A stretch of DNA of 64,000 bases from a bacterium (GCA_027064085.1 JAMOQH010000157.1:17343-81342), one strand, 5' to 3'; counted from the first letter of the stretch, positions 16,757-25,425 are shown. A program made the numbers and translations. Notes: a model not told the origin generated them from the sequence alone.

Positions 16757-17965
16757 TTATTTTTTAATATCTTTCACTGCCAATACAGCCATACTTGAGG
16801 CCACCTGAATATTGTAGCCCCCTGTATCTCCATCTATATCAAGAACTTCTCCTGCAAAGTATAGCCCTTTTACAAGTTTACTTTCCATAGTTTTAGGATT
16901 TATCTCTTTGATATTAATTCCACCTGCTGTTGCCATACCTGAAGGAGAAATTTTATATATTTTATTTTTATATTCTGTTAACATTCTAAGCAAAGATTCT
17001 CTCATTTTTTTATTTATATCTGCAATTTTAATATTTTCATCTATATTTATAATATTTAATATTTTTAGTATAAATCTAGTTGGTAAATTATATTTTTTTA
17101 AATAATTTTTTAATAATCTCCTACCGTTTTCTTGTTGTGTGTGTAATAAATCGTCTTTAACTTCACTTTTACTAAATCCAACAAAGTTAATTTGTAAATA
17201 ATAGCCTACTTTTGCATACCTAGATATATTTAATATTACCGGCCCTGATAAATTTCTATGTGTTAATAATAAATCATTTTTTAATGTAGCTATTCTTTTA
17301 TTATTCTCATTTAAGATTATTATTTCAACATTTTTAAATGAAATACCACTAATATCTTTAAATTGATAATTTTCTATGAAAATTGGAGATAATGCTGGCT
17401 TAGGCTCAATTATTGTATGCCCAAAATATTTTGCGAATTTATAACCATCTCCCGTACTACCGGTATGGGGATATGTTATTCCACCTGTTGCAATCAACAC
17501 ATTTTTAGAGTAAAAAACTCCGTTATTTATTATAAAATTATTACTATATTCAATAGATTCAACTTTTTGATTTACAAATATATCCACATGGTTTTTTCTG
17601 CACAAATCATATAATAAAGAGACTACATCTCCTGCTTTTTTGCTTTCGGGAAATACCTTTCCATCATCTCTAATGTATAAATTCAATCCATTATCTTTGT
17701 AAAAACTCATGAGGTCAGTCGGAGTAAAATTATATAAAGAATTTCTCAAAAACTTATTGTTTTTACCATATTTTGTTAAAAATTCACTTATCTCATCAGA
17801 ATTTGTAATATTACATTGACCCGCACCAGAAATTAGAATCTTTCGTCCTAGCTTACCGTTCTTTTCAAGAAGAGCAACTTGTAACCCCTTTTCTGCTCCC
17901 TTTATTGCCCCTATAAGTCCTGCTACTCCACCACCTATTATAATTAAGTCATATAGTTTATTCAT
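16757..17965 (-). CDS. HI0933/BaiN-family NAD(P)/FAD-dependent oxidoreductase
   Basis: 402 aa. Opens with the FAD dinucleotide-binding motif IIIGGGVAGLIGAIKGAEKG. The family-specific NGKLGRKILISGAGQCN follows (HI0933 hallmark GxKxxxSGxGxCN), then FPESKKAGDVV and the C-terminal ATAGGINIKEI...LYFAGEVLDIDGDTGGYN. These are flavoproteins of unsettled substrate; one member (BaiN) acts on bile-acid intermediates, which should not be transferred here. The ATG lies 1 base past the stop of the upstream barrel gene (TTTTAAGATG), so translation is coupled. Confidence 0.92.
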   Translation of the reverse strand: MNKLYDLIIIGGGVAGLIGAIKGAEKGLQVALLEKNGKLGRKILISGAGQCNITNSDEISEFLTKYGKNNKFLRNSLYNFTPTDLMSFYKDNGLNLYIRDDGKVFPESKKAGDVVSLLYDLCRKNHVDIFVNQKVESIEYSNNFIINNGVFYSKNVLIATGGITYPHTGSTGDGYKFAKYFGHTIIEPKPALSPIFIENYQFKDISGISFKNVEIIILNENNKRIATLKNDLLLTHRNLSGPVILNISRYAKVGYYLQINFVGFSKSEVKDDLLHTQQENGRRLLKNYLKKYNLPTRFILKILNIINIDENIKIADINKKMRESLLRMLTEYKNKIYKISPSGMATAGGINIKEINPKTMESKLVKGLYFAGEVLDIDGDTGGYNIQVASSMAVLAVKDIKK

Positions 17966-17966
17966 C

Positions 17967-19259
17967 TTAAAACATATACTTTAATTCAAAAAAGAATCTA
18001 CTAAATTCTTCAAGCCGCCCAAATCTTGTACCACTAGCTCCTCTAAAATTTATTACACCTATGTAAGATTTTAATTGGCTTGATATATTCCAAGAAGCAA
18101 ACAATAAATTCATCATATTTAAATCTAATAAATCAGCAGAACCTAAAAATTGAAAACTTAACATTGGAGTAAATGAATATCTTATTCTGTAAATAGTGCT
18201 ATATGTATTTATTCTTGATACAAAAATATCATCTCCAAGCATAGGACTCAAACTATCATACTCTAACTGCCTGTTGTAATTTAATAATCTTGTGTAAGAT
18301 ATTTGTAAAGAAATAGATAAACCATTAGAAAATTCTTTTTCAAAGCCAAATGCTGTTTTTATATTTCTATTTTTAATACTAACATCTTTACCAATTTCAT
18401 CTTCTGTATGATGATATGCTAATTCAAAAAGCCAAACTGTATCAAATAATATTGTTTCAAAATCTAAACCCATTACTTGTAGCTTTTTGTATTCTGGAGT
18501 AAATGTTGCCACATTCATATCAACAACAACAGAAAAATTTCTATCATATCCTTTAAAATAATTTAATGAAAAATCAGTATCTTCTCCTACCTCAAATGTA
18601 ATTTTAGCACCAATTTCAGTATTGGTAATATTTCTTGATGAATGTTTTGCTATTGTTTTAGTTAGTGGCCCCATTTGATTTGGTAATTCCATTTTATTTA
18701 TAGGAGCAATTGGAAGAAATACTGTTTCTAATGTTGCAATATCAAAAAGATTAAAATCTAATTTTAAGGCATCAACAGCAACTCTATAGTTCTCTTTTTC
18801 TGCACTCATAGTCATAAAATTCCATGGAGAAATAACATCAAGTGCCCCACCCCATTCAAATTTTCCCCAAAAAATATACTGACGCCCTAATTTTAAATCA
18901 AGGAACCCTCCTATATCTCTAATCCCTATATAACCTTCTTTAAAATAAGTTGTCATGCCATCTGAATTCAAAGAAGTTGGTTCTTGTTCTAAAATTTTAA
19001 AATCATAATCAAATTCTAATATTGTATTAAAATAAATATCTTTAGTTACATCGTTATTAAACCTTAATTGTAAAGTTAAACCACCTCTATCATATATAAA
19101 TTTATCTTTTTTTAATTTTTGATTACTCCAATTTATGTCAGACATAGCTCCACTAATATCAGTATAATTGTAGTCCTTGATATAACCTGATATTAAATTA
19201 TTTTCTGCAAATAAATTAACAGTAAATATAAAAAATGCCAAAATAGGTATTATTCTCAT
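17967..19259 (-). CDS. outer-membrane beta-barrel protein, DUF1302-like
   Basis: 430 aa. Signal peptide (1-18, ending LFAEN), many amphipathic beta strands and the C-terminal aromatic signature FELKYMF used by the BAM complex. LKLGRQYIFWGKFEWGGALD followed by VISPWNF matches the DUF1302/DUF1302-like pattern (RxGrQxxxWGxxxxxxxxDxxxP). This family usually travels with a LolA-like lipoprotein-sorting protein and an RND/MMPL permease, and has been tied to lipid or hydrophobe movement. Here the LolA-like gene is directly upstream (12-base gap), but no permease is present. Confidence 0.82.
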   Translation of the reverse strand: MRIIPILAFFIFTVNLFAENNLISGYIKDYNYTDISGAMSDINWSNQKLKKDKFIYDRGGLTLQLRFNNDVTKDIYFNTILEFDYDFKILEQEPTSLNSDGMTTYFKEGYIGIRDIGGFLDLKLGRQYIFWGKFEWGGALDVISPWNFMTMSAEKENYRVAVDALKLDFNLFDIATLETVFLPIAPINKMELPNQMGPLTKTIAKHSSRNITNTEIGAKITFEVGEDTDFSLNYFKGYDRNFSVVVDMNVATFTPEYKKLQVMGLDFETILFDTVWLFELAYHHTEDEIGKDVSIKNRNIKTAFGFEKEFSNGLSISLQISYTRLLNYNRQLEYDSLSPMLGDDIFVSRINTYSTIYRIRYSFTPMLSFQFLGSADLLDLNMMNLLFASWNISSQLKSYIGVINFRGASGTRFGRLEEFSRFFFELKYMF

Positions 19260-19271
19260 GATTTCCTTATT

Positions 19272-20006
19272 TTATAAAGTTTTTAAATATCTTGTTGTAA
19301 ATATCTTTGAAGAGATTTTCTTTATTTTTATATTTGTTAATATAATTTCAGCCTTAACGCCCTCATCAAGGTCACTTGTTTCCATTTTAGTAATAAAATT
19401 AACATTATTTATCTTTTTTGATTCTAAAACAGTTTGTATTCTTCTTTTTTTGCCATCTTTACCAAAAAATTCTGTTTTAACAATAATGTTTTTTTTCTTG
19501 TTAATATTCAATATAAGTTTTTTATAACCTGTAATTTCTATGGTTTTATCAGATTTAGCAATAGCTTCAACAGTAACAATACTATTTTCTTCTTTTAATA
19601 ATTTGTAATTCCATAATTCAACTCTTGGTTTTAACAAATAAAGAGACAAAAAATCTCTTAACATAAAATTATCACCATTAGCAGGAACCTTTTTAACTCT
19701 TCTTAGTGCTCTTAAATAAATATACCTTTTATCTTTTAGGTTTTTATTACAATGAGCTAAAAAAGCCATCCCTTTCATGTGAGAAGGAAAAGTAAATATT
19801 GCTAAAATTTTTTGTCCATCTTTAGTATCAATAGCTTTGACTGTCATTTTTTTTATTAGGCTTTCCTTATTTCCTCTTTTTAAATCTAATTGCATATTTG
19901 CAGAAAATCCTGTCCAAGACATATTTTTTAAAATATTTTCTATATTTGATTCATAAGAAAATAATTGGAGATTAAACATAAAAACAAATAAAATCAAAAA
20001 CTTCAT
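19272..20006 (-). CDS. periplasmic LolA-like outer-membrane lipoprotein-sorting protein
   Basis: 244 aa with signal peptide (1-17). The mature protein fits the LolA/LolB-like fold family (PF17131-type): FSANMQLDLKRGNKE, KILAIFTFPSHMKGMAFLAH (equivalent to the xxxKGtxfL strand), YIYLRALRRVKKVPANGDN followed by FMLRDFLS. The RRVKKV-x-F/DF stretch is a hallmark of this family. It probably carries a lipid or lipoprotein between the membranes in partnership with the barrel encoded immediately downstream. It lies 8 bases after the small membrane-protein gene, within one operon. Confidence 0.85.
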   Translation of the reverse strand: MKFLILFVFMFNLQLFSYESNIENILKNMSWTGFSANMQLDLKRGNKESLIKKMTVKAIDTKDGQKILAIFTFPSHMKGMAFLAHCNKNLKDKRYIYLRALRRVKKVPANGDNFMLRDFLSLYLLKPRVELWNYKLLKEENSIVTVEAIAKSDKTIEITGYKKLILNINKKKNIIVKTEFFGKDGKKRRIQTVLESKKINNVNFITKMETSDLDEGVKAEIILTNIKIKKISSKIFTTRYLKTL

Positions 20007-20014
20007 AAAATCTC

Positions 20015-20374
20015 CTATTCAAATAATAATTTTTCAACCAAATAAAAATCACTTAAAAAAGCGACTATCATAAATATATTCGACCACAAAATTCTATATT
20101 TATTCTTTTTTAAAATAAAATACCAAACATTTAGTATAAATGGATACATTAAATTGAGATATTTAGGCTCATTTAACTTTATGGAAAGAACTGTAAAAAT
20201 AGTAATTACTAAAAATGACAACACCGAACCCAAAACAGAATATTTTACAGTAGTTTTTATATTTTTACTTGAAAGAAATAAAACAATAATAGCAACTATT
20301 AATAAAACTCCAGTTGTAAGAAGTGCAGGCTTTAAAACAAATTCTTCTATAAGTTTTAGTATACTTTTTAACAT
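20015..20374 (-). CDS. small integral membrane protein, unknown
   Basis: 119 aa with about four hydrophobic segments: LTTGVLLIVAIIVLFLSS, YSVLGSVLSFLVITIFTVLS, LMYPFILNVWYFIL and LWSNIFMIVAFLSDFYLV. No signal peptide beyond the first segment and no family recognised. Short spacing to both neighbours (3 bases and 8 bases) places it in the same operon as the lipoprotein and the LolA-like/barrel pair, so an accessory membrane role in that system is possible. It is far too small to be the missing RND permease. Confidence 0.65.
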   Translation of the reverse strand: MLKSILKLIEEFVLKPALLTTGVLLIVAIIVLFLSSKNIKTTVKYSVLGSVLSFLVITIFTVLSIKLNEPKYLNLMYPFILNVWYFILKKNKYRILWSNIFMIVAFLSDFYLVEKLLFE

Positions 20375-20377
20375 TTA

Positions 20378-21379
20378 TTAATCAATATCTAGTATTTCAA
20401 CATTTTCGGTAATATTACTTTCGGGTAAAACTACTGAAAATTTAACTTGAGGGTCAGTATCTTCTGCCTTAAAACCAGTTCCATCAACATCACCATAAAG
20501 CCAAATATAAAAATCACCATTATAATCAGTTGCAAGTTTAAATGTTCCTTCTTTTGTTGGGTCTAAAGTAAAGGTATATGGAAAAGTAATAGGTCCGTCT
20601 ATAAAATGAGCATATTTAGGCATTCCCCCATAAGTATCATTATCATAACCAGCAAGACCTATTCTTTTTATTTCTTTTGAACCTGTGTAATTAACGGTAA
20701 TATTCATTTCATAAGATTTTGTAGTTGCTTCACATGTTAATTGGTCTTCACTACAAATAGTACCTGCCTCACAAGTTCCACAAGTATTACCACCACAACC
20801 ATCATCGCCACAAACTTTATCTGTACAATCAGGCACACAATTGTCTTCACAAACACCTTCATTACATACTTTATTATCTTCACATTTTCCATTTGGATGT
20901 TCTTTAGAACATAAATCTTCATTAGTTGTTTGGTCTTTTAATTCAACATTAAATGTTTCATCTTTAGTTGGAGTAAAATCAGCTCCTAGATAAACCGGGT
21001 CTATACTATGAACTTCTAGTTTTCCGTCTGTTGTATCAACATCACCATAAATAACAACTAAATATTTTTTCCCTTTAAATCCTTCTAGTTTAATTTCAAC
21101 TTCTTTAGAAAAATCAACTCCACCTGTTGTAAGGGCTTCAGTAGGAAAAGAAAGCGCACTTGCAGGAGAGCCAGCAGGCATTTGATTTTGTACACTTGTT
21201 TCATAATCAAAAAAAGCTGCTCTTACTTGTTTAATTTCAGAACTTCCTTTATAGTCTATTTTATAAGTTAAGGTATAGCTTTCTTTATCTGTATTTTTTA
21301 CAATTTTCTCATCTCCACATGCAGAAAACACAAACATTGAGATTAAAGAAAGAGCTAGAATTTGGTAAATTCTTTTCAT
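20378..21379 (-). CDS. lipoprotein with duplicated beta domain around a cysteine-rich linker
   Basis: 333 aa. Lipobox FSAC puts the lipidated cysteine near residue 21. Two related domains are visible. The first starts YTLTYKIDYKGSSEIKQV and has LVVIYGDVDTTDG. The second starts YEMNITVNYTGSKEIKRI and has YIWLYGDVDGTG. Between them lies a cysteine block with CEDNKVCNEGVCEDNC and CGDDGCGGNTCGTC, the latter a motif often seen in deltaproteobacterial and myxobacterial surface proteins. It looks like a cell-surface protein; function unknown. First gene of the minus-strand envelope operon, with AGGAG before the ATG. Confidence 0.75.
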   Translation of the reverse strand: MKRIYQILALSLISMFVFSACGDEKIVKNTDKESYTLTYKIDYKGSSEIKQVRAAFFDYETSVQNQMPAGSPASALSFPTEALTTGGVDFSKEVEIKLEGFKGKKYLVVIYGDVDTTDGKLEVHSIDPVYLGADFTPTKDETFNVELKDQTTNEDLCSKEHPNGKCEDNKVCNEGVCEDNCVPDCTDKVCGDDGCGGNTCGTCEAGTICSEDQLTCEATTKSYEMNITVNYTGSKEIKRIGLAGYDNDTYGGMPKYAHFIDGPITFPYTFTLDPTKEGTFKLATDYNGDFYIWLYGDVDGTGFKAEDTDPQVKFSVVLPESNITENVEILDID

Positions 21380-21543
21380 TTTTATACTCCTATTTATAAT
21401 AAAATAAAAAATTTTTGTTATACATAATGTATAAACTATAGTTTTATAGCTTAATTTATAAAATTTGTCAATACAAATAAGTTAAAAAAATACTTGTTTA
21501 TGTTTATTCTTTGTTTTTATTTCTAGTGAATTTTAATTACTGC

Positions 21544-21572
21544 TTGACAATATTTCCTTTCTACAATATAGT
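21544..21572 (+). promoter_or_regulatory. sigma-70-type promoter of suhB
   Basis: TTGACA (21544-21549), 17-nt spacer, TATAGT (21567-21572). This is the best promoter match near the plus-strand suhB gene and predicts an untranslated leader of about 105 nt. Confidence 0.75.
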
Positions 21573-21576
21573 TTTT

Positions 21577-21667
21577 ATCTGGTATTAAAGGGGGTGACTA
21601 AGCTTAAAAATCGTTTATCCAGATTGAAATAGGGATTACACAAAGGCATTCTAAGGGAATATTTGTG
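21577..21667 (+). promoter_or_regulatory. structured 5' leader of suhB
   Basis: ATCTGG (21577-21582) pairs with CCAGAT (21619-21624). CACAAA (21639-21644) pairs with TTTGTG (21662-21667) and contains an inner ATTC/GAAT stem. The second hairpin ends about 10 nt before the ribosome site. It matches none of the riboswitch consensus sequences I can recall. Confidence 0.4.
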
Positions 21668-21685
21668 CATAAAAAAAGGAGAAAA

Positions 21686-22465
21686 ATGAATGATATAGAA
21701 AGCAGAATAGAATATGCAAAAATATTTGCAAAAGGAGCAGGAAAAGTGCTTCTTAAAAGATTTAAAAAAAGAAAATTAGTTATAGAAAAAAAGGGAGATA
21801 TCGATTTAGTTACAGATGCTGATAAAAAAGCAGAAGCTCATATAATTGGTTCTATTTTTAACAAATTTCCTGAAGATTCAATTTTGGCAGAGGAAAGTGG
21901 AGATATTCTTGTTAAAAACAGTAAATATAGATGGATAATAGACCCATTAGATGGAACAACTAATTTTGCTCAAAAATTTTATTTATTTGCTGTTTCTATA
22001 GCAATAGAAAGCGAAAGAGGCATAGAAGCAGGTGTTATTTATATTCCTTATTTCGATGAAATGTACTATGCAATAAAAGGAAAAGAAGCTTTTTTAAATA
22101 ATGACCCAATTAAAATATCACAAAAGGAAAAGCTAATAAACTCAGTTATCGCAACAGGTTTTCCATATAGTAAAAATGAAAATAATGACAATAATCTCAA
22201 AGAACACAATAAAATGATAACTAAATGTAGAGATATACGAAGAACAGGTAGTGCAGCTATTGATTTAGCTTATACTGCAAGTGGAATTTGGGATGGATAC
22301 TGGGAAAAGAAGTTAAAGCCTTGGGATATTGCAGCAGGAGCTTTAATTGTTAAAGAGGCTGGGGGAGTAATAAAGGGCTTAAAAGGTGAAAACTTTGATT
22401 ATATGAGTGGAAATATTATCGCAGGCAATGAAAAAATTGTTAATTTAATGATTAATGAACTTTAA
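21686..22465 (+). CDS. suhB: inositol-1-monophosphatase family protein (SuhB)
   Basis: 259 aa from the ATG at 21686; AGGAG lies just upstream, and an in-frame GTG at 21665 would place that site inside the gene and use the leader hairpin as coding. Li+-sensitive Mg-dependent phosphatase fold: AEESG (metal Glu), IIDPLDGTTNF (family motif with metal Asp residues) and LKPWDIAAGALIVKEAGG (C-terminal signature). Substrate in bacteria is inositol or related sugar phosphates; E. coli SuhB also acts in rRNA antitermination. Confidence 0.93.
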   Translation: MNDIESRIEYAKIFAKGAGKVLLKRFKKRKLVIEKKGDIDLVTDADKKAEAHIIGSIFNKFPEDSILAEESGDILVKNSKYRWIIDPLDGTTNFAQKFYLFAVSIAIESERGIEAGVIYIPYFDEMYYAIKGKEAFLNNDPIKISQKEKLINSVIATGFPYSKNENNDNNLKEHNKMITKCRDIRRTGSAAIDLAYTASGIWDGYWEKKLKPWDIAAGALIVKEAGGVIKGLKGENFDYMSGNIIAGNEKIVNLMINEL

Positions 22466-22562
22466 TTATTTACTCCATGCCAACAAGTTGGAGCTTATGT
22501 ATAAAATATGAATTATTTAATTTAACATATTAAGTAAATCAATATTATTATAAAGAAAATGT

Positions 22563-22581
22563 TATAATCCCACTGTAGTGG
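22563..22581 (+). promoter_or_regulatory. possible -10 element with overlapping inverted repeat before ygeW
   Basis: TATAAT (22563-22568) is followed directly by CCACT-GT-AGTGG (22570-22581), at the expected transcription start. No good -35 is visible at 16-18 nt, which would fit activator control; weak evidence. Confidence 0.35.
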
Positions 22582-22650
22582 AGAGAAAATTATAAAAAAT
22601 TATAAAAAAACTCTATTCAAAAGTTTTAAAGTATGATATATAAACTATCC

Positions 22651-22666
22651 GTCTATTTAAATAGAC
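22651..22666. promoter_or_regulatory. 16-bp perfect palindrome upstream of ygeW
   Basis: GTCTATTTAAATAGAC is its own complement and ends 48 bases before the ygeW ATG. A symmetric site of this size suits a dimeric regulator (TetR, GntR or CRP/FNR-like). No regulator gene lies beside it. Confidence 0.5.
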
Positions 22667-22714
22667 AAATTCAAGCATTTAATGTTTTAAACAATATATT
22701 TTTTAGGAGTCGCA

Positions 22715-23902
22715 ATGAATGAAAAAATTAAAAAAAATCTTGAAAGATTAAAAGAACTTAATATTGATATGTTTGGTAAAGATTTTTTATTAACTTGGGA
22801 AAAAAGTGACGATGAAATCGAAGCGACTATGCTTTTTACTGAAATAATAAAAGAAATGCACAAAAATAACATCTCAACAAAGGTTTTTGATTCTGGTATT
22901 GCTGTTCCTGTATTTAGAGATAATTCTACAAGAACTAGATTTAGCTTTAGCTCAGCTTGTAACGCTTTAGGTTTAGGCTTACAAGATTTAGATGAAAAAA
23001 AATCACAAATTGCTCATGGTGAAACTGTTAGAGAAACTGCAAATATGATATCATTTTTAGCTGATGTTATTGGAATTCGTGATGACTTATATATTGAAGA
23101 AGGTGATAGATACCAAAGAGAAGTGGCTTCTGCATTAGATTTTGGCTACAATGAGGGATTATTACACCAAAGACCAACTATAATTAATTTACAATCAGAT
23201 ATAGACCACCCAACTCAATCTATGAGTGATTTATCTAAAATTAAGGATCACTTTGGTTCTTTAGAAAATTTAAAGGGTAAAAAATTAGTAATGTCATGGG
23301 CATATTCACCAAGCTATGGAAAACCATTATCTGTTGCTCAAGGAATGATAGGTTTACTTACTAGATTTGGTATGGATGTTGTTTTGGCTCACCCTGAAGG
23401 ATATAATGTAATGGATAGTGTTATTGATGTTGCAAAAGAAAATGCTGAAAAGAGTGGTGGTAGCTTTACTATTAGCCATGATATGAAAGAAGCATTTAAA
23501 GATGCTGATGTTGTATGTCCTAAATCTTGGGCTTCTTATTCTGTTATGGAGCAAAGAAGAGATTTACTGCATGCACAAGACTTTGACGGACTTGATGCTC
23601 TTGAAAAAAGTTGCTTACTTGAAAATGCAGACCACATGAACTGGGAATACACCAAAGAAATGGAAGCATTAACTAATAATGCACTATACATGCATCCTCT
23701 TCCTGCTGATGTAACTGGCTTGAACTGCGAACACGGCGAAGTAACAAGAGAAGTTTTTGATTCTCACCTAAAAGATACTTATCATCAAGCATCATTTAAG
23801 CCTTTTGCTATGATGGCTATGATTTGGTTGAGTAAGTTTGAAAATCCTATAGCAAAAATAGAAGAAGTTTTAGAAAATAACAAAAAGAGATTAAATAAAT
23901 AG
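22715..23902 (+). CDS. ygeW: knotted carbamoyltransferase, YgeW family
   Basis: 395 aa, matching YgeW rather than the roughly 310-330 aa ornithine/aspartate enzymes. The carbamoyl-phosphate site STRTR is at 71-75 (DNSTRTRFSFSS). HPTQSMSDLSKI and HPLPADVTG (the second-substrate region, near residue 332) follow the YgeW pattern rather than OTCase HxxxxDxxT/HCLP. In E. coli ygeW lies in the purine/selenium-dependent hydroxylase cluster. Its substrate is not firmly established and may be a 2,3-diaminopropionate-type compound. AGGAG precedes the ATG. The PLP-enzyme gene follows after 56 bases, in one probable operon. Confidence 0.9.
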   Translation: MNEKIKKNLERLKELNIDMFGKDFLLTWEKSDDEIEATMLFTEIIKEMHKNNISTKVFDSGIAVPVFRDNSTRTRFSFSSACNALGLGLQDLDEKKSQIAHGETVRETANMISFLADVIGIRDDLYIEEGDRYQREVASALDFGYNEGLLHQRPTIINLQSDIDHPTQSMSDLSKIKDHFGSLENLKGKKLVMSWAYSPSYGKPLSVAQGMIGLLTRFGMDVVLAHPEGYNVMDSVIDVAKENAEKSGGSFTISHDMKEAFKDADVVCPKSWASYSVMEQRRDLLHAQDFDGLDALEKSCLLENADHMNWEYTKEMEALTNNALYMHPLPADVTGLNCEHGEVTREVFDSHLKDTYHQASFKPFAMMAMIWLSKFENPIAKIEEVLENNKKRLNK

Positions 23903-23958
23903 ATAATAGGCTTTTAACGATGATATTAGAGGCCTTGTTGATTTTTTAGGAGAAAAAA

Positions 23959-25425
23959 ATGGCAAAAAAAACAAGAGAAGAAGTTTTAGAAAACACTATT
24001 CAAAGATTTAAAGAAAAGGGACTTATTTTACCCACTTATGAACAAATGAGAAATCCTGAATTGGTTCCTCAAAAAATTAAAGAAGAGTTAAAAAATATTG
24101 GTTTATGGGACTTTAACCCTCTTAATTTATTCAGATTAACATGGAAGAACGATCCTGAAACAGGAGAATTTGGTAAAGTTAACTATATAGAACTTCCTAC
24201 TGAATTAACAGGAGTTAAAGCTAAAATATTTGTATTAACTGGTAAATTTTTTCCTACAGGAGCACATAAAGTTGGTGCAACTTATGGTCCACTAATAGAA
24301 AAATTAATTAATGGAACATTTGATCCAACAACTCAAAAAGCTTTATGGCCTTCTACAGGTAACTATTGCCGTGGTGGAGCTTATGATAGTAAACTATTAG
24401 GATGTGAAGCTATAGCTATTTTACCCGAAGATATGTCTCAAGAAAGATTTGAATGGTTAAAAGAAACAGGTGCTGAAATTTTTGCAACTCATGGTTCTGA
24501 ATCTAATGTTAAAGAAATTTATGACAAAGTTAAAGAATTAATGGCAGAGAGAGGTGATGAAATAGTTAATCTTAACCAATTTGCAGAAATAGGAAATCCA
24601 CTATGGCATTATGCAGTAACAGGGCCTGCTATGGAAGAAGTTTTTGGATACCATAAAGATGAAAACTCAAGATTTGCAGGTATTTTCTTAACTCAAGGAA
24701 GTGCAGGAACACTCGGTGCAGGTGAATACTTAAAAACAGTATTTCCTAATATGAAACTTGGTGTTGGTGAAGCTGTTCAATGTCCTACTTTATTAAGAAA
24801 TGGATATGGTTCTCATAGAATAGAGGGAATAGGTGATAAACACATTCCTTGGGTACATAATATTAGAAGTATGGACTTTGTTGCAGGTATTGATGATGAA
24901 CCAAATATGCACATTATGCGTTTGTTCAATGAGCCTGAAGGACATAAATATTTATTAGAACAAGGTGTTAAACAAGAGTTAATTGACCAACTTCATTTAC
25001 TTGGAATCTCTGGTATTGCAAATGTTATGGGTGCAATCAAACAAGCTAAATACTATGAAATGGATGAAAATGATTTTATTCTTACTATAGGTACAGATTC
25101 TATGGAAATGTATCAATCAAGAATGAAAGAAGAACAAGAAAGATTAGGAGATTTTACTCATGAAGTAGCTGCTATGACTTATTATGGTGACTTAATGGGT
25201 TTAGGTACTGATAACATTATTGAGCCTAACTATGTTGAACTTAGAAGAATGCATAATTTAAAATATTTTACTTGGATAGAGCAACAAGGTAAAACAGTTG
25301 AAGAGTTAGATGCTCAATGGTATGATAGAGATTATTGGACAAGAGAATGGCATAAAGCTGATGAGTGGGATGCCAAAATTAAAGAATTTAACGCTAGAAC
25401 AGGTGTTGAAAAGAAATTTTTATAA
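23959..25425 (+). CDS. PLP-dependent fold-type II enzyme (cysteine synthase/tryptophan synthase beta-like), YgeW-associated
   Basis: 488 aa. The PLP lysine motif is FFPTGAHKVGATYG (Lys104), close to the TGAHK of TrpB-type enzymes, and the phosphate-binding glycine loop is TQGSAGTLGAG near residue 246. It is longer than E. coli YgeX (398 aa) and has different motifs, so it is not simply diaminopropionate ammonia-lyase. The C-terminal 60 residues are Trp/Tyr/Asp-rich (AQWYDRDYWTREWHKADEWD). I recall similar uncharacterised PLP proteins beside ygeW in other anaerobes. A beta-elimination or beta-replacement linked to a carbamoylated amino acid is plausible but inferred. A terminator follows the stop. 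Confidence 0.82.
   Translation: MAKKTREEVLENTIQRFKEKGLILPTYEQMRNPELVPQKIKEELKNIGLWDFNPLNLFRLTWKNDPETGEFGKVNYIELPTELTGVKAKIFVLTGKFFPTGAHKVGATYGPLIEKLINGTFDPTTQKALWPSTGNYCRGGAYDSKLLGCEAIAILPEDMSQERFEWLKETGAEIFATHGSESNVKEIYDKVKELMAERGDEIVNLNQFAEIGNPLWHYAVTGPAMEEVFGYHKDENSRFAGIFLTQGSAGTLGAGEYLKTVFPNMKLGVGEAVQCPTLLRNGYGSHRIEGIGDKHIPWVHNIRSMDFVAGIDDEPNMHIMRLFNEPEGHKYLLEQGVKQELIDQLHLLGISGIANVMGAIKQAKYYEMDENDFILTIGTDSMEMYQSRMKEEQERLGDFTHEVAAMTYYGDLMGLGTDNIIEPNYVELRRMHNLKYFTWIEQQGKTVEELDAQWYDRDYWTREWHKADEWDAKIKEFNARTGVEKKFL

Larger units (their letters stand above)
21380..21685. other. 306-base intergenic region between divergent lipoprotein and suhB genes
   Basis: Holds no gene. Contains the suhB promoter (21544-21572) and structured leader (21577-21667). 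The left half, nearest the lipoprotein gene, is plain AT-rich sequence in which I see no second clear promoter. Confidence 0.55.

Noticed and set aside
21577-21667. Known riboswitch (fluoride, ZTP, c-di-GMP, THF, glycine) in the suhB leader
   Set aside because: None of the conserved core sequences I know is present; only generic hairpins are seen.
22715-23902. Ornithine or aspartate carbamoyltransferase (argF/pyrB) for this gene
   Set aside because: Length near 395 aa and the HPTQSMSDL/HPLPADVTG motifs fit the knotted YgeW family, not OTCase or ATCase.
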